In this document: piece after piece, positions 17,660-26,962 of the stretch
How the letters are laid out: each line of letters opens with the position of its first letter
Position numbering within the stretch: the stretch's first letter is position 1
Assembly: GCF_015351025.1 (NCBI RefSeq)
Contig: NZ_JADKRV010000001.1
Coordinates: 248,001 to 312,000, forward strand
Source: Curtobacterium sp. VKM Ac-1376
Lineage (GTDB): Bacteria; Actinomycetota; Actinomycetes; Actinomycetales; Microbacteriaceae
Reading direction: 5' to 3'
DNA: 64,000 nucleotides
Made by a program: the position numbers and the translations under genes
Notes under the pieces: generated by a model
What the model was told of the DNA's origin: nothing
Database searches by the model: none
What the model saw: the letters and a program-made list of their open reading frames with translations, nothing else

Positions 17660-18724
17660 GTGCGATTCGGATACTGGACCCCGCTCTTCGGCGGCTGGCT
17701 GCGCAACGTCGACAACGAGAACATGCCGGTCACCTTCGACTACGTGAAGCGACTGGCGCAACGCGCCGAGCGGATCGGCTTCGACCTGACGCTCGTGCCG
17801 GAGCTCAACCTCAACGACATCAAGGGCACGGCCGCGCCGTCGCTCGAGGCCTGGTCGCTCGCGGCGGCCATCGCGGCGACGACCGAACGGCTCGAGATCA
17901 TGGCGGCGATGCGACCCGGGTACCACCTGCCCGCGGTGACTGCCAAGCAGGCGGCGACGATCGACGACATCTCGTGCGGCCGGTTCACCTTCAACGTGGT
18001 GAGCGCGTGGTGGGCCGAAGAGGCGAAGCAGTACGGCGGGATCTTCTCCGAGCACGACGACCGCTACAAGCGCACCGCGGAGTTCGTCGAGGTCTTGAAG
18101 GGCCTGTGGCGCGAGACCCCGTACTCGTTCTCCGGCGAGTACTACGACATCCGGAACGCCCACCTCGAGCCGAAGCCGCGCGTGACCCCGCGCATCTACG
18201 CCGGCGGTGAGAGTGAGGCGGGCAAGGCCGCGATCACCGGGTACGCCGACGCCTACGTCACGCACGGCGGCACCGTCGAGGAACTCCGCACGAAGATCGC
18301 CGAGATGAAGCAGCGCCGCGTCGACGCCGGGCTGCCGCCGTTCGAGGCTTTCGGCATGGCCGCGTACGTCATCGTCCGCGAGACCGAGGAGGAGGCGCGG
18401 GCCGAGCTCGCCCGGATCACCGACGTGCAGCACGGCAAGGCGTACGAGTCGTACCAGGACTTCATCTCGAAGTCGCAGCTCGAGCACGTGCCCTCGCTCG
18501 AGGACTACTCGGTGTCGAACCGCGGTCTGCGTCCCGGGTTCGTCGGCACCCCCTCGCAGGTGGCCGACCGCATCAAGGAGTTCGAGGACGCCGGGGTCGA
18601 CACGCTCCTGCTGCAGTTCTCGCCGCAGCTCGAGGAGATGGACCGGTTCGGCGAGCACGTCATCCCGCTCGTCCGGCAGACGGCCGCGACGACGGCTGCG
18701 GGCGCCTCGGAGGCAGTCTCGTGA
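17660..18724 (+). CDS. LLM-class flavin monooxygenase, SfnG/SsuD-like
   Basis: 354 residues of the bacterial luciferase-like (TIM barrel) FMNH2-dependent monooxygenases. The N-terminus (RFGYWTPLFGGWLRN), NVVSAWW and YDIRNA...YAGGES segments resemble dimethylsulfone/alkanesulfonate monooxygenases that cleave C-S bonds and release sulfite or methanesulfinate. The 4-base overlap with a MetY gene supports a role in sulfur scavenging into homocysteine/methionine (inference). GTG at 17660 has AAGGA 10 bases upstream. No separate flavin reductase gene is nearby, so FMNH2 must come from elsewhere. Confidence 0.85.
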   Translation: MRFGYWTPLFGGWLRNVDNENMPVTFDYVKRLAQRAERIGFDLTLVPELNLNDIKGTAAPSLEAWSLAAAIAATTERLEIMAAMRPGYHLPAVTAKQAATIDDISCGRFTFNVVSAWWAEEAKQYGGIFSEHDDRYKRTAEFVEVLKGLWRETPYSFSGEYYDIRNAHLEPKPRVTPRIYAGGESEAGKAAITGYADAYVTHGGTVEELRTKIAEMKQRRVDAGLPPFEAFGMAAYVIVRETEEEARAELARITDVQHGKAYESYQDFISKSQLEHVPSLEDYSVSNRGLRPGFVGTPSQVADRIKEFEDAGVDTLLLQFSPQLEEMDRFGEHVIPLVRQTAATTAAGASEAVS

Positions 18725-20025
18725 GCACCGAGGGCGACTGGGCGTTCGAGACCCGGCAGATCCGTGCGGGATTCAAGGCTGATCCGGGGTGGGGCGCGAA
18801 CGTGCCGCCGATCGCGCAGAGCGCCGGGTTCGTCTACCCGTCGGGCGAGGACGCCGCGGCACGTTTCATGCTCGATGCCCCCGGCCACACCTACTCACGC
18901 GTGAACAACCCGTCCGCAGCGGCGCTCGAGCGGCGGATCACCGACCTCGAGGGCGGCATCGGCGCGCTGGCGCTCGCGTCCGGGCAGGCGGCGACGTCGC
19001 TCGCCGTGCTCGGCGTCGCGCGGGCGGGCGACCACGTCGTGTCGAGCGCCTCGCTCTACGGCGCGACCTACACGCTCTTCGCGTCGACGCTCCGCGACCT
19101 GGGCATCACCTTCACCTTCGTGCAGGACCCGACGGACCTGTCCGAGTGGGCCGCGGCGGTTCGCCCGGAGACGAAGGCGTTCTTCGGTGAGTCGATCCCG
19201 AACCCGCGCGGCGACGTCCTGGACTTCGCCGGGGTGGCGGGTGTGGCGCACGGGGCTGGCGTGCCCCTGATCGTCGACAACACCATCGCGACGCCGTACC
19301 TGGTCCGCCCGATCGAGCACGGCGCCGACATCGTCGTGCACTCGGCGACGAAGTACCTGGCCGGGCACGGCAGCGCCATCGCCGGGCTCATCGTCGACAG
19401 CGGCAACTTCGAGTGGGCCGCCCACGCCGACCGGTACCCGCAGCTCGCGACGGTCGAGGAGTCCGGGTTCGCGAACACGGACTTCGCCGCGAAGTTCGGA
19501 CGCCGTGCCTTCATCCAGCGCACCCGCTCGAAGCTGTCCGCCGATCTGGGGCCCGCGATCGCACCGTTCAACGCGTTCCTGGTGCTGCAGGGGATCCAGA
19601 CCCTGTCACTCCGGATGGACCGCCACGTGTCGAACGCCGCAGCCGTCGCGACCTGGCTGGACGCACACGACCAGGTCGAACACGTGCACTACGCCGGCCT
19701 GCCGGGCTCGCCGTGGCACCACCTGCAGCAGCGCTACGTGCCGAAGGGGCCGTCGGCGGTGCTGTCCTTCGACCTCGCCGGCGGGGTCCACGCCGGGCGA
19801 CGGTTCGTGGCGGCGCTCGAGCTGTTCGACCACGTCTCGAACCTCGGTGACGTCCGGTCGCTCGTCGTGCACCCGGCATCGACGACCCACGTGCAGATGA
19901 CCTCGGCGGAACGGGCGGCCGCCGGTGTCGGGGACGGGCTCATCCGTCTGTCGATCGGCCTGGAGCACATCGACGACATCACCGCCGACCTGGCGCGGGG
20001 GTTCACGGCAGCCGCAGCGGGATAG
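18721..20025 (+). CDS. metY: O-acetyl-L-homoserine sulfhydrylase (PLP, Cys/Met metabolism)
   Basis: 434 residues of the Cys/Met-metabolism PLP family. The PLP lysine is Lys211 in HSATKYLAGHG, and TYSRVNNPS near residue 58 and the SGQAATSLA phosphate-binding loop are present. Length and TRQIRAG-type N-terminus fit MetY, which makes homocysteine from O-acetylhomoserine and sulfide, rather than the shorter MetB/MetC. It overlaps the monooxygenase stop (GTGA) and is cotranscribed, which links organosulfur breakdown to methionine synthesis. Confidence 0.9.
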   Translation: MSTEGDWAFETRQIRAGFKADPGWGANVPPIAQSAGFVYPSGEDAAARFMLDAPGHTYSRVNNPSAAALERRITDLEGGIGALALASGQAATSLAVLGVARAGDHVVSSASLYGATYTLFASTLRDLGITFTFVQDPTDLSEWAAAVRPETKAFFGESIPNPRGDVLDFAGVAGVAHGAGVPLIVDNTIATPYLVRPIEHGADIVVHSATKYLAGHGSAIAGLIVDSGNFEWAAHADRYPQLATVEESGFANTDFAAKFGRRAFIQRTRSKLSADLGPAIAPFNAFLVLQGIQTLSLRMDRHVSNAAAVATWLDAHDQVEHVHYAGLPGSPWHHLQQRYVPKGPSAVLSFDLAGGVHAGRRFVAALELFDHVSNLGDVRSLVVHPASTTHVQMTSAERAAAGVGDGLIRLSIGLEHIDDITADLARGFTAAAAG

Positions 20026-20034
20026 GTTGGGCGC

Positions 20035-20967
20035 ATGACCACGTTGGCCGCCCCGACCCGCGTGCGGACGCGCGCCCCCGGCAAGATCAACGTGTACCTG
20101 TCCGTCGGTGCGCTGCAGGACGACGGCTACCACGACGTGGCCACCGCGTACCAGGCGGTGTCCCTGTACGAGGACGTCACCGCCGAGCACGCGGACGACT
20201 TCTCGGTCACCTTCACGGGCCCGATCGACACGAGTGCCGTGCCGGTCGACGAGTCGAACCTGGCGATCCGCGCGGCCCGGTTGGTGGCGGACGCCGCCGG
20301 CCACCGCGGCGGGGTGCGACTGACCATCGACAAGCAGGTCCCCGTCGCGGGTGGCATGGGCGGCGGCTCCGCGGACGCGGCGGCGACGCTGCTCGCCGTC
20401 GACACGCTCTGGGGCACCGCACTCGGTCGTGAGGAACTGCTCCGGCTCGCCGCGCAGCTCGGCGCCGACGTGCCCTTCGCGTTCGCGGGTGGCACCGCCG
20501 TCGGCACCGGCCGCGGGGACGAGCTCAGCCCCGCCCTGGCGAAGGGCGAGTTCCACTGGGTCCTCGCCCTGAGCGACGACGGCCTGAGCACCCCCGCGGT
20601 CTACCGGGCGCTCGACGAGCACCGGGAGCGCTACCGGGCCGACATCGCGCCGGCGCCGTCGCACCCGGTGGTCGAGGCCAACGTGCTGCAGGCCCTGCGT
20701 GCCGGCGACCCCGACCTGCTCGCCGACTGCGTCCACAACGACCTGCAGGCACCCGCGATGCGGTTGTTGCCCCGGCTCGCGGCGACGCTCGAGCTCGGCG
20801 AGAAGTCCGGCGCCCTCGCCGGCCTGGTGTCCGGCAGCGGGCCGACGGTGGCGTTCCTGGTCGGCGACCGCGACGCAGCGCTCGAGCTGCAGGTCGAGCT
20901 CAGTGCCGCCGGCATGGTCGCCCTCCGGGCCACCGGTCCGGTGCACGGCGCCCGCGTGGTGCACTGA
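20035..20967 (+). CDS. ispE: 4-diphosphocytidyl-2-C-methyl-D-erythritol kinase
   Basis: 310 residues of the GHMP kinase family: N-terminal APGKINVYL (Lys17, Asn19) and the ATP loop [12 protein letters not shown] with GMGGGSADA at 107-115. IspE phosphorylates CDP-methylerythritol in the MEP isoprenoid pathway. ATG at 20035 is 6 bases after TAGGTT (20023-20028), so although it begins 9 bases behind metY it has its own leaderless promoter. In most actinobacteria ispE directly follows rsmA; here it does not. Confidence 0.95.
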   Translation: MTTLAAPTRVRTRAPGKINVYLSVGALQDDGYHDVATAYQAVSLYEDVTAEHADDFSVTFTGPIDTSAVPVDESNLAIRAARLVADAAGHRGGVRLTIDKQVPVAGGMGGGSADAAATLLAVDTLWGTALGREELLRLAAQLGADVPFAFAGGTAVGTGRGDELSPALAKGEFHWVLALSDDGLSTPAVYRALDEHRERYRADIAPAPSHPVVEANVLQALRAGDPDLLADCVHNDLQAPAMRLLPRLAATLELGEKSGALAGLVSGSGPTVAFLVGDRDAALELQVELSAAGMVALRATGPVHGARVVH

Positions 20968-21024
20968 CGCGGCGTGTGCCTGGTGCCCTGACGCCGGCGC
21001 GGACGCCGGCGCGACGGCCGATCG

Positions 21025-22677
21025 TCAGCGGCTGTACTTCCAGAGGATGACCGTCCCCGTGTGCCAGTGGCGCACCACGTGGAAGCCCTCGTCCTCGAGC
21101 GTCCCGGTGACCTGCGGGCGGATGTTCCGCGACTTCCCGCCGACGAACCAGACGGTGTCGATGCCGTCCAGGCGGGCGGGCACCGTCGCAGCGATGGCAC
21201 CGTTGACGTCCCAGAGCTGTCCGCGCTCGGCACCGGTCTCGGCGACGGCCAGGTCCCGCATCCCGGTGAACGAGTCCGGGTAGGTGTCGGCGATGACCTG
21301 CGCGGTCGTGGTCGGGTGCCCCCAGACGCTGCCGAAGACCACGCCCTCACCGTTGTCGGTCCGCCAGTCGCGCTCGCGCTCGATGATCGCCGCGGCGTCC
21401 GCCCAGTGCGAGTCCTGTTTGGCGTGCGGCAGCCGGACGACCGTGCTGGTCGGGGCCGCCACCAGCAGCATCGCGACCACGGTCAGGGCGAGCCAGCGGC
21501 GGGGACGGACCGCGGTGATCGCGAGACCGATCAGGAGCGCGACGAACGGCAGGCTCAGGCTGGCGTACTTCGGTGAGTACAGGTGCTCGCCCGCGGCCGT
21601 GGCACCGACGAGCAGTGCGGTGGGCAGGAGCGTCAGGGGGACGGCGACCCGGACCGCCTGCGCCCGGAGCAGGTCGCGCGCTGCAGGGGAGGGTCGGCGG
21701 ACGGCGCCGACGGCGAGCACCACCCCGACGGCCATCAGGACCCAGCCGAGCGCGGCGTACGGCCAGACGGCGCCGAACCACGCGGTCGCGATCACCTGCC
21801 GGACGGTGGCCCACCCGATACCGGTGATCCAGGCGACCTGCTTGGCCTGGCCGGCGGCGAGGACGATGAACGGGGACACCACGAGGGCCGCAGCGACCGC
21901 GGCGCCGGCCCAGCGCCCGAGCACCGCACGGTCGACCATCGGCGCGGCCACGGCGCCGGAGCGGCCGGTGAGGGCGGCGCGACGACGGGCCGCGCGATCG
22001 CTGATGCCGGTCCAGACGAGCACGACACCGTGCGTGAGGACGACCAGGGACAGGTAGACGTTGAACAGCACGGCGACGACGGAAAGCACCCCGTAGACCA
22101 CCCACCACCGGGTCGCGTGCCGTCGGCTGCGGGCGCGCCGGACGGCGGTGAGCCCGACGAGCGTGAGCGCGACGGCGAAGGTGGTGACCGCCGCGTACGG
22201 CCGACCCTCGGTGCCGGCCCAGGCGACACGGGGCAGGAGCAGGAAGACGATGCCGGAGACGACGCCGAGCCGGAACCCGCCGAGTCGGCGGCCGAGCGCG
22301 ACGACGAGACCGGCGGAGACGCCGATCGCCAGTGCGCTCGGGAACCGCAGCGTGAACGGGGAGTACCCGACCAGCGTGAACCAGACGTGCATCACGGCGT
22401 AGTACAGGCCGTGCACGGCGTCGACGTTCTGCAACTCGGCCCAGAGCGCCGGCCAGCTCCGCTGCGCGCTCGCGACGGTGGCGGCCTCGTCGTACCAGAC
22501 CGACGGCACCCAGACGAAGGCCGCGGCGACGACGACACCGACGGCGCCGACGGTGATCTCGGGGGTCCGGGCGAGTGCCCGCACAGCCGCGACGGCGAGT
22601 GCCCGGAGGCGCGCACGGACCGACGCGTCCGACGTCGCGCGCCGGACCGGTACGGTGCCGGTGCGGGGGGAACTCAC
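21025..22677 (-). CDS. Membrane glycosyltransferase, GT-C fold (ArnT/PMT-like)
   Basis: 550 residues with 10 or more hydrophobic segments. The first periplasmic loop has the acidic WYDEAATVASA motif typical of GT-C enzymes (ArnT, Pmt, mannosyltransferases) that use polyprenyl-phosphate sugars; the C-terminus is a soluble domain of about 120 residues. Acceptor and sugar are unknown; cell-wall polymer or lipoglycan modification is plausible. GTG at 22677 is 7 bases behind TACGGT (22685-22690), and the frame upstream of that overlaps the divergent moeB-like gene. Converges on ispE. Confidence 0.8.
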   Translation of the reverse strand: MSSPRTGTVPVRRATSDASVRARLRALAVAAVRALARTPEITVGAVGVVVAAAFVWVPSVWYDEAATVASAQRSWPALWAELQNVDAVHGLYYAVMHVWFTLVGYSPFTLRFPSALAIGVSAGLVVALGRRLGGFRLGVVSGIVFLLLPRVAWAGTEGRPYAAVTTFAVALTLVGLTAVRRARSRRHATRWWVVYGVLSVVAVLFNVYLSLVVLTHGVVLVWTGISDRAARRRAALTGRSGAVAAPMVDRAVLGRWAGAAVAAALVVSPFIVLAAGQAKQVAWITGIGWATVRQVIATAWFGAVWPYAALGWVLMAVGVVLAVGAVRRPSPAARDLLRAQAVRVAVPLTLLPTALLVGATAAGEHLYSPKYASLSLPFVALLIGLAITAVRPRRWLALTVVAMLLVAAPTSTVVRLPHAKQDSHWADAAAIIERERDWRTDNGEGVVFGSVWGHPTTTAQVIADTYPDSFTGMRDLAVAETGAERGQLWDVNGAIAATVPARLDGIDTVWFVGGKSRNIRPQVTGTLEDEGFHVVRHWHTGTVILWKYSR

Positions 22678-22772
22678 GCCCGCGACCGTACCGATCTGCT
22701 CTGGGCGTCCGCCGCGTCCGTGCGCTGAACTCTCACGTGCAGGAGTTCGGTGCCACGGGCCAGAATGACGGG

Positions 22773-23828
22773 ATGGATCCCCTCGTCGCCCCCGTCGCTG
22801 CGCTGTCCCCGTGGCGGGCGCAGCTCGGTTCGCGGACCGCAGCGCTCGCCGACGTCGGCACGATCGGGCTGCGGCGGCTGGCCACATCGCGCATCCTCGT
22901 GGTCGGCGCCGGCGGACTGGGGGCGCCGGTCGTCGCGTACCTCGCGGGCGTCGGCCGGCTGACCGTGGTCGACCCGGACGTCGTCGACGCGTCGAACCTG
23001 GCGCGGCAGACCCTGTTCACGGCGGCGGACGTCGGGTCGCCGAAGGCCGAGGTCGCGGTCGCCCGTGCCGTGGCCGTCGACCCCGAGCTCGACGCGGTCG
23101 CCGTGGTCGCGTCGTTCACGCCGGACATGGTCGCCGGGCACGACGTCGTCGTCGACGCGGCCGACTCCGTCCTGGTCACCCGAGCGGTCTCCGACGCCTG
23201 CGCGGTGGCCGGCATGCCGTTCGTGTGGGGGACCGTGCTCGGCCACGACGGCCAGGTCAGCGTGTTCCGCGATGCCGGTCCCGACGGCGTCGACTTCCAC
23301 GACCTGCACCCGGACGCGTTGCCCGACGAGGGGTCGTGCGCCCTCGACGGCGTCGTCCCCGCCCTGTGCGGCGCGGTCGGCGCGGTGATGGCCGCCCAGG
23401 TCTCGGCGTTGGTCGCCGGCACCGGCGACCCCCTGCTCGGACGCGTCCTGACCGTCGACGCACGGCGCTGGCTCTGGACGGAGAGCCCGGTCCGGCGCGG
23501 ACCCGCATCACGTCGACCGGCACCGGTCGCCGGGCCGGAGCCCGCGCGCATCGCTCCGTCCGCCCTCGCCGCCCGCCTCGCCGACCCGTCCGACCCGGTG
23601 GTCGTCGTCGACGTCCGGACCGACGAGGAGCGCGCGGCCGGCGTGGTCGCCGGCGCCGTCCGCGACGACACCGATGCCGCCGACGTGGTCGTCTACTGCG
23701 CCCGTGGCCCCCGGGCGGTCGCGTGGGCGGCACGGCAACCGGCCGGGAGGCGCGTGACGGTCCTCGACGGCGGGTTCGAGGCCTGGCGTCGCGAGGGGCT
23801 GCTCGTCACGATCGAGCGTGACTCCTGA
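22773..23828 (+). CDS. moeZ: MoeB/ThiF-type adenylyltransferase fused to rhodanese domain
   Basis: 351 residues. Residues 15-235 are the E1-like adenylation domain: nucleotide loop GAGGLG at 45-50, Arg79 finger in SNLARQT, and a crossover-type cysteine Cys189. Residues 260-351 form a rhodanese domain with Cys309 (YCARGPRA). MoeZ/MoeBR proteins adenylate and then thiocarboxylate the C-terminal Gly of MoaD (and ThiS/CysO). The usual pair of zinc-binding CXXC motifs is missing, and the protein is shorter than typical (about 390 residues). ATG at 22773 is 6 bases behind CAGAAT (22761-22766). Confidence 0.85.
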   Translation: MDPLVAPVAALSPWRAQLGSRTAALADVGTIGLRRLATSRILVVGAGGLGAPVVAYLAGVGRLTVVDPDVVDASNLARQTLFTAADVGSPKAEVAVARAVAVDPELDAVAVVASFTPDMVAGHDVVVDAADSVLVTRAVSDACAVAGMPFVWGTVLGHDGQVSVFRDAGPDGVDFHDLHPDALPDEGSCALDGVVPALCGAVGAVMAAQVSALVAGTGDPLLGRVLTVDARRWLWTESPVRRGPASRRPAPVAGPEPARIAPSALAARLADPSDPVVVVDVRTDEERAAGVVAGAVRDDTDAADVVVYCARGPRAVAWAARQPAGRRVTVLDGGFEAWRREGLLVTIERDS

Positions 23829-23874
23829 CCCAGCGGGTCGCTTTCACCGCGCCTGCGGATACAATCAGCGGATC

Positions 23875-24291
23875 ATGACGCAACTGCGGGTACGAGATGC
23901 TGCCGCGTTCCTCGGGATCAGTGACGACACCGTGCGCCGGCTCGTCGACGCCGGCACCTTCGCCCGTGCCACGGACGAGGCGGGTCGTGCTGTGGTCGAC
24001 GGCCGCGAAGTCGCCGCGTACGCCCGCGCGCGGAGTACCGAGCTGACCGATCCGGCGTCCGAGGTGAAGCACTCGGCCCGGAACCGGTTCGTCGGCATCG
24101 TCACCGACCTGGTCGTCGACACCGTGATGGCCCAGGTCGAGCTGCAGTGCGGCCCGCACCGGGTGGTGTCGCTGATGAGCGCCGAGGCCGTCCGCGACCT
24201 CGGGCTCGAGGTCGGCGCCGTCGCCGTCGCGTCGGTCAAGGCCACGATGGTCGCGGTCGAGGCGCCCGCTCACCAGGAGGACCCCCGATGA
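23875..24291 (+). CDS. MoeR-like molybdenum-responsive regulator (excisionase HTH + TOBE)
   Basis: 138 residues: an excisionase/MerR-like winged helix at residues 1-55 (RVRDAAAFLGISDDTVRRLVDAG) joined to a single TOBE (Mop) domain, residues 65-130, that binds molybdate or tungstate. It starts 9 bases behind TACAAT (23860-23865) and its stop overlaps the modA start (ATGA), so it heads the molybdate uptake operon and probably senses molybdate to control it (inference from domain and place). No other regulator for mod genes is in view. Confidence 0.85.
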   Translation: MTQLRVRDAAAFLGISDDTVRRLVDAGTFARATDEAGRAVVDGREVAAYARARSTELTDPASEVKHSARNRFVGIVTDLVVDTVMAQVELQCGPHRVVSLMSAEAVRDLGLEVGAVAVASVKATMVAVEAPAHQEDPR

Positions 24292-25109
24292 TCCGTCGGC
24301 ACACCCGCTCGCTGCTCGTTCCCCTCGTCGTCGTCGTGGCGGCGCTCGGGCTGTCGGCGTGTTCCACCACCGACGCCCCGGCGGGGGCGACGTCACCGTC
24401 CTCGTCGTCGTCGTCGAGCGGGGACACAGACGTGTCGGGCTCGATCACCGTGTTCGCGGCGGCGTCGCTCCAGCAGACGTTCACCACGCTCGGCAAGGAC
24501 TTCGAGCTCGCCAACCCCGGCGCCTCGATCCGGTTCTCGTTCGCGGGCTCGAGCGACCTCGTCACGCAGATCCGGAACGGTGCCCCCGCCGACGTCTTCG
24601 CGTCCGCCGACGAGGCGAACATGGCGAAGCTGTCCTCGACCGACCTGGCGAGCGGGTCGGCGCAGGACTTCGCGACGAACGTCCTCGAGATCGCCGTGGC
24701 GCCGGGCAACCCGAAGGGCATCACGAGCCTCGACGACCTGACCGGCGCCGACGTGCAGCTCGTCACCTGCGCCACGCCGGTGCCGTGCGGCGCCGCCACG
24801 GCGAAGGTCGAATCCGCGTCGGGCATCGACCTGCAGCCCGTCAGCGAGGAGCAGTCCGTCACCGACGTCCTCGGCAAGGTCGAGTCCGGACAGGCCGATG
24901 CCGGGCTCGTCTACGTGACCGACGTACGGGGTGCGGACGGCAGGGTCGACGGGGTTCCCTTCGACGAGTCCTCCCGGGCCGTCAACACCTACCCGATCGG
25001 CGTGCTGCGCGAGTCCGAGGACCCGGAGCTCGCGCGGGCGTTCACCGAGTACGTCCGCTCCTCGAGCGGCCAGAAGGTGCTCACCGCCGCCGGGTTCGGG
25101 AAGCCGTGA
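24288..25109 (+). CDS. modA: Molybdate ABC transporter, substrate-binding lipoprotein
   Basis: 273 residues. A lipoprotein signal peptide ends at LSAC (Cys25), then a serine-rich linker (residues 35-50) and a ModA-type binding domain beginning SITVFAAASL, with SSDLVTQIRNGAPADVFASAD. ModA captures molybdate outside the membrane. ATG at 24288 overlaps the upstream stop and has a strong AGGAGG 7 bases before it. A C-terminal disulfide-like pair (VTCATPVPCG) is typical. Confidence 0.94.
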   Translation: MIRRHTRSLLVPLVVVVAALGLSACSTTDAPAGATSPSSSSSSSGDTDVSGSITVFAAASLQQTFTTLGKDFELANPGASIRFSFAGSSDLVTQIRNGAPADVFASADEANMAKLSSTDLASGSAQDFATNVLEIAVAPGNPKGITSLDDLTGADVQLVTCATPVPCGAATAKVESASGIDLQPVSEEQSVTDVLGKVESGQADAGLVYVTDVRGADGRVDGVPFDESSRAVNTYPIGVLRESEDPELARAFTEYVRSSSGQKVLTAAGFGKP

Positions 25110-25112
25110 CCC

Positions 25113-25913
25113 GTGTCCTCGCGGGCTGACGGACGGCCGCCGGTCGCCAGGTGGCTGCCGCTGCCCGCGGCGCTCGGCGGGCTGTTCGTCGTCGTACCGG
25201 TGCTCGCGATGCTCGGCCGGGTCGACTGGTCGTCGATCGTCGGGCTCGTGACCTCGACCGCGTCGCTCACCGCGCTCGGGCTGAGTCTCGGCACGGCACT
25301 CGCCGCGACCGGCATCGCCTTCGTCCTCGGGTACCCGCTCGCCGTGCTCTTCGCGCGGTCGCGGTCGCGCTGGGTCGGCGTCGCCCGGGCCGTGGTGCTG
25401 CTGCCGCTCGTGCTCCCGCCGGTGGTCGGCGGCCTCGCACTGCTCGCGGCGTTCGGTCGGCTCGGTGTGGTCGGGGCGTTCCTCGACGACCGCGGCCTGC
25501 ACATCGCGTTCACCACGGCGGCCGTCGTCATCGCGCAGACCTTCGTCGCGATGCCGTTCCTGGTGTCCTCGGTCGAGGGAGCGCTCCGCGTCGAGGGCGA
25601 CCGGTACGAGCGGGTCGCCGCGACCCTCGGGGCCGGGCCGACCCGGACGTTCCTGACCGTGACGACTCCGCGGGTCCTGCCTGGCATCGTGTCCGGGCTC
25701 GTGCTCTGCTTCGCCCGGGCGCTGGGCGAGTTCGGCGCGACCCTGACCTTCGCCGGCAGTCTGCAGGGGGTCACCCGGACCCTGCCACTCGAGGTCTACC
25801 TGCAGCGCGAGGTCGACCCGGACACCGCGGTCGCGCTGGCCGTGGTGCTCGTCGTGGTGGCCGTCGTGGTCATCGGCGCCTCGTCGTTCCGGACCCGCGG
25901 AGCCCTGGCATGA
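25113..25913 (+). CDS. modB: Molybdate ABC transporter permease
   Basis: 266 residues with about six membrane helices and the permease EAA-type loop around [14 protein letters not shown], the ModB signature that contacts ModC. It forms the homodimeric channel for molybdate. GTG at 25113 is 3 bases after the modA stop. The stop overlaps the modC start (ATGA). Length is normal. Confidence 0.94.
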   Translation: MSSRADGRPPVARWLPLPAALGGLFVVVPVLAMLGRVDWSSIVGLVTSTASLTALGLSLGTALAATGIAFVLGYPLAVLFARSRSRWVGVARAVVLLPLVLPPVVGGLALLAAFGRLGVVGAFLDDRGLHIAFTTAAVVIAQTFVAMPFLVSSVEGALRVEGDRYERVAATLGAGPTRTFLTVTTPRVLPGIVSGLVLCFARALGEFGATLTFAGSLQGVTRTLPLEVYLQREVDPDTAVALAVVLVVVAVVVIGASSFRTRGALA

Positions 25914-26950
25914 CGGCGACGGGCACGGTCGGCGTCCGAGCGCACGTCGTCGTCGAACGCCGTGACGTCGACGTGTCGGTCGAGGTCGCCGCGGGGGAGT
26001 GCCTGGCGGTCATCGGCCCGAACGGCGCGGGCAAGTCGACGCTCGTCGAGGCCCTGGCCGGACTGCTGCCGATCGACGCCGGACAGATCGTGCTCGCCGA
26101 CGCCGTGGTGTCCGGGCCGCGCCGCAGCGTCCCCGCCAACCGTCGCCGGGTCGGGCTCGTCGCGCAGCGAGCCGACCTGTTCCCGTTCCTCGACGTCGTC
26201 GGGAACGTCGCCTTCGGGCCGCGCGCCGCCGGTGTCCGGCGGGCAGCGGCGCGGGAGCGGGCGCTCGGCGCCCTGGCCGCCGTGGGGATCGAGTCGCTCG
26301 CGGAGCGGCGTCCGGACACCCTGTCCGGCGGGCAGGCGCAGCGCGTCGCCATCGCCCGGGCACTCGCCACCGACCCCGCGGTGCTCCTGCTCGACGAACC
26401 GACCTCCGCGCTCGACCTCGGTGTCCGCGACGAGGTCCGCGCGGCCCTCCGCGCCGCGGTCGCCGACCGACCGAGCGTGCTCGTGACGCACGACCCGGTC
26501 GAGGTCGTCGCCCTGGCCGACCGCGTCGTCGTGTTCGAGGGCGGACGGGTGGTCGAGGAGGGCACTCCGGCAGCCGTGCTCGGATGCCCGACCAGTGCGT
26601 TCGCCGCGACGTTCTCCGGACTCGCGCTGGTGCGCGGGACCGCCACCGCGGGTGGGATCGTGATCGACGGCGGGGGTGCGCTGGCGTCGGGGACGCACCC
26701 CGTGCCTCCCGGCCGTCCTGCCCTGGCCGCGTTCCACCCGACGGCCGCCGTGCTGACGCGGGACGGTACCGGGCCGGCGAGGACCGTGACGTCACTCGAA
26801 CCGCGTGACGGACTGGTGCGTGTGCGGGCCGGCGACCTGGTGGCCGACCTGACGCTCGCGCGGGTCACGGCGCTCGGGATCGGACCGGGCGACACGGTCC
26901 GCATCGAGGTCCCGGCGAGGGAAGTGTCGGTCTACGCGCCCCGCGGTTGA
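25910..26950 (+). CDS. modC: Molybdate ABC transporter ATP-binding protein
   Basis: 346 residues. Walker A GPNGAGKS at 36-43, Q-loop near 86, signature LSGGQ at 138-142, Walker B LLLDEP at 159-164 and switch His in LVTHDPVEV. The C-terminal 70 residues form a TOBE-like domain that may sense molybdate. It powers ModAB. Here the usual Mo-pterin accessory genes are split: uptake on the plus strand, cofactor synthesis (moaA, moaD) convergent on the minus strand 1.3 kb away. Confidence 0.94.
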   Translation: MTATGTVGVRAHVVVERRDVDVSVEVAAGECLAVIGPNGAGKSTLVEALAGLLPIDAGQIVLADAVVSGPRRSVPANRRRVGLVAQRADLFPFLDVVGNVAFGPRAAGVRRAAARERALGALAAVGIESLAERRPDTLSGGQAQRVAIARALATDPAVLLLDEPTSALDLGVRDEVRAALRAAVADRPSVLVTHDPVEVVALADRVVVFEGGRVVEEGTPAAVLGCPTSAFAATFSGLALVRGTATAGGIVIDGGGALASGTHPVPPGRPALAAFHPTAAVLTRDGTGPARTVTSLEPRDGLVRVRAGDLVADLTLARVTALGIGPGDTVRIEVPAREVSVYAPRG

Positions 26951-26962
26951 GACAATGGTCGG

